Source: a bacterium
Lineage (GTDB): Bacteria > Patescibacteriota > Minisyncoccia > UBA6257 > GWB1-50-10
Reading direction: 5' to 3'
Length of the DNA: 9,153 nucleotides
NCBI GenBank assembly: GCA_021791135.1
Contig: JAJYXD010000067.1
Location: forward strand, 1-9,153
Position numbers and translations under genes: made by a program. A model generated the notes under the pieces. That model searched no databases, was not told where the DNA came from, and worked only from the letters and a program-made list of their open reading frames with translations. Positions 5,620 through 9,153 of this stretch are shown here, piece by piece (within the stretch, counting starts at the first letter, position 1; each line of letters starts with the position of its first letter).

Positions 5620-7389
5620 ATGAATCCTGAAACAAAAAACTGTCAAAACTGCAAAAGCCAGTTTACGATCGAACCGGAGGACTTTGCATTCTACGAGAAG
5701 ATGCAGGTGCCGACGCCCACGTGGTGTTCTCAATGCCGCCTCCAACGCAGATTGGCGTTTGCCAACGACAGAGGCCTCTATAAGCGAAATTGTGACATGT
5801 GCGGCAAGAGTACCATGTCGTCGTATCCGCCCGAAAAGAAAATCATCGTGTATTGTAATCCCTGTTGGTGGAGTGATAAGTGGAATAGTGCGCAGTATGC
5901 ACACAAATATGATCCTTCACGTCCTTTTTTTGAACAGTTGAAGGATCTTATTATAGAAACGCCGCACATGGCGCTTGACTCCAATTATCCGACGTTGGTG
6001 AACTCTGAGTACGTCAATCACTGCGCTACCGCGAAAAACTGCTATCTCATTTTTACCGCCGACGAATGTGAGAACGTACTGTATTCCGAATATCTCCTGC
6101 ACGATAAAGATTTGATGGATTCCACGATGACCGGGGGTTCGGAGCTTTGTTACGGCCTTATAAACTGTGGATCGTGTTACAGGACATTTTTCTCCGAAGA
6201 TTGTGAAAATTGCCAGGAAACTTATTTTTCGAAAGATTGTACGGGATGCAGTAATTGCTTTGGTTGTATTGGCTTGAGAAATAAGAACTTTTATATTTTC
6301 AATAGACCTTACGAGAAAGAAGAATACAAGAAAAGATTGGAAGAGTTCCGTGTGAATTCATATGAGAATGTAGAGAATTTAAAACGGGAATCCCGGGAAC
6401 TTTGGGAAAAATATCCCCATAAATTCTCCCATGCGCTGCGTAATCTGAACGTCACGGGAGATTACGTGTATGAGTCGAAAAATTCAAGAGATATGTATGT
6501 TGTTCACGAAGGCGCAGAGAACTCCCGTTATTGCCAGCTCATGACTATGACAGGAATTAAAGACTCGTATGACTACTCTATCTGGGGTAACAACGCTCAG
6601 AGGGTTTATGAGGGTATGGTTGTAGGAGAAGGAGCGGATACGATAAAATTTTCCTTCCAGGCATGGCCGAATGTACGCGAGGTGGAGTATTCTTTTTGCG
6701 CGCTCTCCTCATCGTATATGTTTGGGTGTGTAAGTATGAGAAACAAGCGATTTTGTATCCTCAATAAGCAGTACGGTGAGAAAGAGTACAAAGAACTTCG
6801 TGAACAGATCATACGGGATATGGATCGGAATCCCTATATTGATTTGAAAGGGAGGATATATAAATATGGGGAATTTTTTCCGCCAGAACTCGGCCTTCAT
6901 GGCTACAATGAGAGCTATGCATCGAGTTTCTTTCCACTTGACCGAAAAGATGCCGAACAAAGGGGATTCCTCTGGTATGAACCGAAACCGAATCCGCACC
7001 GGCCGACGATAGACGCTCGCGACATGCCAGATAGTATCCATGATGTTAGAGATTTCGTTTTGAATGGGATTGTCGAATGTGTGCAGTGTAAAAATCCTTT
7101 TCGGATAGTTCCGAATGAATTGACGTTGCTTCGCCGTTTCGAATTGCCGATTCCCAGAAAGTGTCCAAATTGTCGCTATGCAGAAAGATGCGGCCGCATT
7201 AATCCGCCCCAGCTTTTTCACCGCACGTGCCAATGTGCCGGCGTAAAGAGTGAAAATGGGACGTATACGAATTTTGTTTCTCATTTCCACGAGGCAGGAA
7301 AGTGCCCGAATGAATTCGAGACCTCATATTCACCCGATCGCCCGGAGATCGTGTACTGCGAAGCATGCTATCAAAAGGAGATAGTGTAA
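5620..7389 (+). CDS. Cys-rich multi-zinc-ribbon repeat protein, paralog 4
   Basis: 589 aa from the ATG at 5620. The frame stays open upstream to an ATG at 5533, but the extra 29 residues would overlap paralog 3 by 86 bp and match nothing in the sister proteins, whereas MNPETKNCQNC aligns residue for residue with paralog 3. Ribbons: C8/C11/C36/C39, C58/C61/C79/C82, C487/C490/C515/C518, then a final variant ribbon with C537/C539, an insert containing HFH (555-557), C562 and C580/C583. The central region holds CFGC at 213-216 and FGC ending at C370, with dense Cys/Asn turns just before the first motif (CENC, CTGCSNC). GEFFP is at 417-421. It starts one base after the paralog 3 stop, so it is probably translated from the same message. 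Parts are AT-rich (hand count 35% GC at 6301-6360 against 65% at 1201-1260 in paralog 1). Function unknown. Confidence 0.9.
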   Translation: MNPETKNCQNCKSQFTIEPEDFAFYEKMQVPTPTWCSQCRLQRRLAFANDRGLYKRNCDMCGKSTMSSYPPEKKIIVYCNPCWWSDKWNSAQYAHKYDPSRPFFEQLKDLIIETPHMALDSNYPTLVNSEYVNHCATAKNCYLIFTADECENVLYSEYLLHDKDLMDSTMTGGSELCYGLINCGSCYRTFFSEDCENCQETYFSKDCTGCSNCFGCIGLRNKNFYIFNRPYEKEEYKKRLEEFRVNSYENVENLKRESRELWEKYPHKFSHALRNLNVTGDYVYESKNSRDMYVVHEGAENSRYCQLMTMTGIKDSYDYSIWGNNAQRVYEGMVVGEGADTIKFSFQAWPNVREVEYSFCALSSSYMFGCVSMRNKRFCILNKQYGEKEYKELREQIIRDMDRNPYIDLKGRIYKYGEFFPPELGLHGYNESYASSFFPLDRKDAEQRGFLWYEPKPNPHRPTIDARDMPDSIHDVRDFVLNGIVECVQCKNPFRIVPNELTLLRRFELPIPRKCPNCRYAERCGRINPPQLFHRTCQCAGVKSENGTYTNFVSHFHEAGKCPNEFETSYSPDRPEIVYCEACYQKEIV

Positions 7390-7400
7390 TCAATATTAAG

Positions 7401-7450
7401 GAGGCCCGGCCTCGATAAAGTTATCCCCAATATTATCGAGGCCGGGCCTC
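7401..7450. repeat. Inverted repeat with 18-bp perfect arms, each arm itself a dyad
   Basis: Positions 7401-7418 (GAGGCCCGGCCTCGATAA) and 7433-7450 are exact reverse complements around a 14-nt loop. Each arm contains a 13-bp dyad, GAGGCC-N-GGCCTC. As a result 7401-7417 and 7438-7454 are also direct repeats differing only at the central base. No T-run follows on the + strand, so this is not a classic terminator, although such a stable hairpin could still stop or protect the array's transcript. Alternatives are a binding site for a dimeric regulator of the downstream gene or a transfer-related site; nothing here decides between them. Confidence 0.8.
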
Positions 7451-7480
7451 GATAGACTGAGGAAAAAGCGGGGAAATTGG

Positions 7481-7489
7481 TGGTATAAT
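7481..7489 (+). promoter_or_regulatory. Extended -10 promoter for the ATPase gene
   Basis: TGGTATAAT at 7481-7489 matches the extended -10 consensus (TG-N-TATAAT). It ends eight bases before the ATG at 7498, so the transcript would have a leader of only 0-3 nt, and no Shine-Dalgarno is present in AACAAACG. No good -35 is visible, in line with extended -10 promoters not needing one. The ATPase is therefore probably transcribed separately from the paralog array. Confidence 0.6.
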
Positions 7490-7497
7490 AACAAACG

Positions 7498-9153
7498 ATG
7501 CCAAGCGAGGAACCAGACAAGGACGTTGTCTATTTTGCAAAGACGAATTTCCGGAATTCCAACCGGCTTTTCGGCATCAGACGGAAAGATCGCCGTCAGC
7601 ACACGTACGTAATCGGGAAGACCGGCACCGGGAAATCGGCGCTTCTGAATAATCTTATCGTGCAGGATATCGCGAACGGTGAGGGACTTTGCATCGTGGA
7701 TCCGCACGGAGAACTTATCGAAGATATCTTGCACAAAATTCCGGAGGAGCGGATGAAGGACGTTGTGTACTTCAATCCTGCGGATACCGATTTCCATCTC
7801 GGATTCAACGTCTTGGAGCTTCCCGATCCGAAGTATAAGCACCTTGTCGCGTCGGGTCTTATGGGAATTTTCACGAAGATCTGGTCAAACGTCTGGTCGG
7901 CAAGAATGGAATACATTTTAAATAACGCGATTCTCGCGCTCTTGGACACGCCCGGATCGACGCTCTTGGGTATTACGCGACTTCTTGTGGACAAGGAGTA
8001 TCGCGGAAAGATCGTTTCGAATCTCAAAGACCCCGTGGTAAAAGCGTTCTGGGTGAACGAGTACGAGGAGTGGCGGGATCAGTTCAGAAACGAGGCAATC
8101 GCTCCTATTCAGAACAAAGTAGGTCAGTTTCTTTCAACCTCGGTAGTCCGAAACATCGTGGGGCAGGCGAAAAGCACCTTCGATATTTTTGACATAATGA
8201 ACTCGGGGAAGATATTCCTCGTAAACGTATCGAAGGGAAGAATCGGCGAAGACAACTCGGCGCTCTTGGGTGCGATGCTTATCACAAAGATTCAGCTTTC
8301 CGCGATGGAACGCGTGCGTGTTCCCGAGGAGGAGCGTGTAGATTTCTTTCTCTACGTCGATGAGTTCCAGAATTTCGCGACCGATTCGTTCGCAAGTATT
8401 CTCTCCGAAGCGAGAAAATATCGTCTCGATCTTACGCTTGCGCACCAATACGTAGGGCAGCTTGTGACCGACGTCTCGACCAAAGTGCGCGATGCGGTGT
8501 TCGGGAACGTCGGGACCATGATTGTCTTCAGGGTTGGTGCCGCGGATGCGGAATTTTTGGAAAAAGAATTCGAGCCCGAGTTCCTTCCGGAAGATTTCGT
8601 GAATCTCCCAAACTACAACATCTACCTGAAACTGATGGTAAACGGCGTCACGAGTCGTCCCTTTTCCGCCACTACGCTTCCGCCTTTCAAATTGAGCACC
8701 TCCGAGGATATAGAACAAAAAATCATCGAGTATTCGAGAAAGCATTATGCGCGTCAGAGATGGGTGGTTGAAGAGGAGATCAATAAATGGACGGGAGTTA
8801 TGGGACCCAGTGAGGGACAGTTCGAGGTGGTGTGTTCTTCTTGCGGCAAGGCGACAACGGTGCCGTTCGAGCCGGAAGAAGGGCGTGCGGTATACTGCAA
8901 AGACTGTCTTGCAAAGATAAAATCGGGTGAGATGAAGCCAGTAAGGGTAGCACCGCGATCGAAGGATAGTCTCAAGCCGCAGGGACAGCAGTATGCCGCA
9001 CTTGCGGGACTCGGCATCGAGTTTGAAGAGCATCCGGAACGATCGGAGGAACGAAGACAGGAAAGAAACCGCGAAGAAGAAAAGGAAGAGAGATCTCACC
9101 GCCCCCCGAATCATGTTCAAGAAAAAAGAGTGCAAAAAACCGAAGAACGGCCG
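7498..9153 (+). CDS. VirD4/HerA-like type IV secretion-type DNA-translocation ATPase (3' end beyond window)
   Basis: 552 residues are visible and the frame is still open at the window end. Walker A is GKTGTGKS (40-47), followed by VDPHGE (67-72); Walker B is FFLYVDEFQNF (283-293); a third conserved motif is LAHQY (314-318) after SEARKYRLDL. This set is characteristic of the conjugative coupling-protein/HerA-like ATPases annotated in Patescibacteria as type IV secretion DNA-binding proteins, hexameric motors that pump DNA or protein. There is no N-terminal membrane anchor (only 39 residues precede Walker A), so it would be cytosolic or peripheral, unlike classical VirD4. After the motor come C446/C449/C467/C470, a CxxC-x17-CxxC zinc ribbon like those of the upstream paralogs, then a highly charged, probably disordered tail rich in Glu and Arg. 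The start is the first ATG after an extended -10. The motor class is secure; its substrate is unknown. Confidence 0.9.
   Translation, partial: MPSEEPDKDVVYFAKTNFRNSNRLFGIRRKDRRQHTYVIGKTGTGKSALLNNLIVQDIANGEGLCIVDPHGELIEDILHKIPEERMKDVVYFNPADTDFHLGFNVLELPDPKYKHLVASGLMGIFTKIWSNVWSARMEYILNNAILALLDTPGSTLLGITRLLVDKEYRGKIVSNLKDPVVKAFWVNEYEEWRDQFRNEAIAPIQNKVGQFLSTSVVRNIVGQAKSTFDIFDIMNSGKIFLVNVSKGRIGEDNSALLGAMLITKIQLSAMERVRVPEEERVDFFLYVDEFQNFATDSFASILSEARKYRLDLTLAHQYVGQLVTDVSTKVRDAVFGNVGTMIVFRVGAADAEFLEKEFEPEFLPEDFVNLPNYNIYLKLMVNGVTSRPFSATTLPPFKLSTSEDIEQKIIEYSRKHYARQRWVVEEEINKWTGVMGPSEGQFEVVCSSCGKATTVPFEPEEGRAVYCKDCLAKIKSGEMKPVRVAPRSKDSLKPQGQQYAALAGLGIEFEEHPERSEERRQERNREEEKEERSHRPPNHVQEKRVQKTEERP

Noticed and set aside
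7398..7404. AAGGAGG as a ribosome-binding site
   Set aside because: No start codon follows at usable distance and the bases are part of the inverted repeat.
7421..7429. DnaA box-like TTATCCCCA as evidence of an origin
   Set aside because: One mismatch to consensus and single; about two such one-mismatch 9-mers are expected by chance in a window of this size, and no box cluster or dnaA/dnaN gene is present.
8134..9135. 333-residue open frame on the - strand opposite the ATPase gene
   Set aside because: It is antisense to the clear P-loop ATPase frame with its Walker B motif and zinc ribbon, and encodes low-complexity, non-domain-like sequence.

Overview
The window is most likely from a Patescibacteria (Candidate Phyla Radiation, Parcubacteria-like) genome. 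I base this on the protein families, which I recognise from memory as typical of that group. The base composition is near-balanced, and TGA is used as a normal stop (three of the four complete genes end in TGA, none has an internal TGA), so code 11 fits better than the recoded Gracilibacteria/Absconditabacteria code. All convincing genes are on the + strand.

Layout. Positions 3-134 are the 3' end of an unidentified gene, followed by an intrinsic terminator (192-214). A TATAAT six bases before an ATG (248-253) starts an array of four tandem paralogs (260-2041, 2197-3915, 3912-5618, 5620-7389). Each is 568-593 aa, Cys-rich and soluble. The shared order is an N-terminal zinc ribbon CxxC-x24-CxxC, a second ribbon CxxC-x17-CxxC, a central Asn/Cys/aromatic-rich repetitive region holding two copies of a 'CFGCxxLRNK' motif about 150-157 residues apart, a GEFFP motif, then a second copy of the x24 ribbon and a final x17-type ribbon. 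The last three genes are tightly packed (a 4-bp ATGA overlap, then a 1-bp gap). The first is set apart by 155 bp carrying a perfect 28-bp palindrome. A 108-bp gap with an 18-bp-stem inverted repeat and an extended -10 promoter leads to a fifth gene (7498 to the window end), a VirD4/HerA-like P-loop ATPase of type IV secretion/DNA-transfer type, cut by the window edge.

The main point of interest is that the ATPase carries near its C-terminus the same CxxC-x17-CxxC ribbon found in the paralogs. The paralogs differ in which metal sites survive: genes 1 and 2 have lost most or all ligands of the C-terminal x24 ribbon while keeping its exact spacing, gene 2 has a CDAPGH variant of ribbon 2, and genes 1 and 4 share a HFH-containing insert in the last ribbon. 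This looks like expansion and divergence of an undescribed zinc-ribbon/repeat protein family beside a DNA-translocation-type ATPase. A functional link is inference only; no biochemical role can be read from the sequence.
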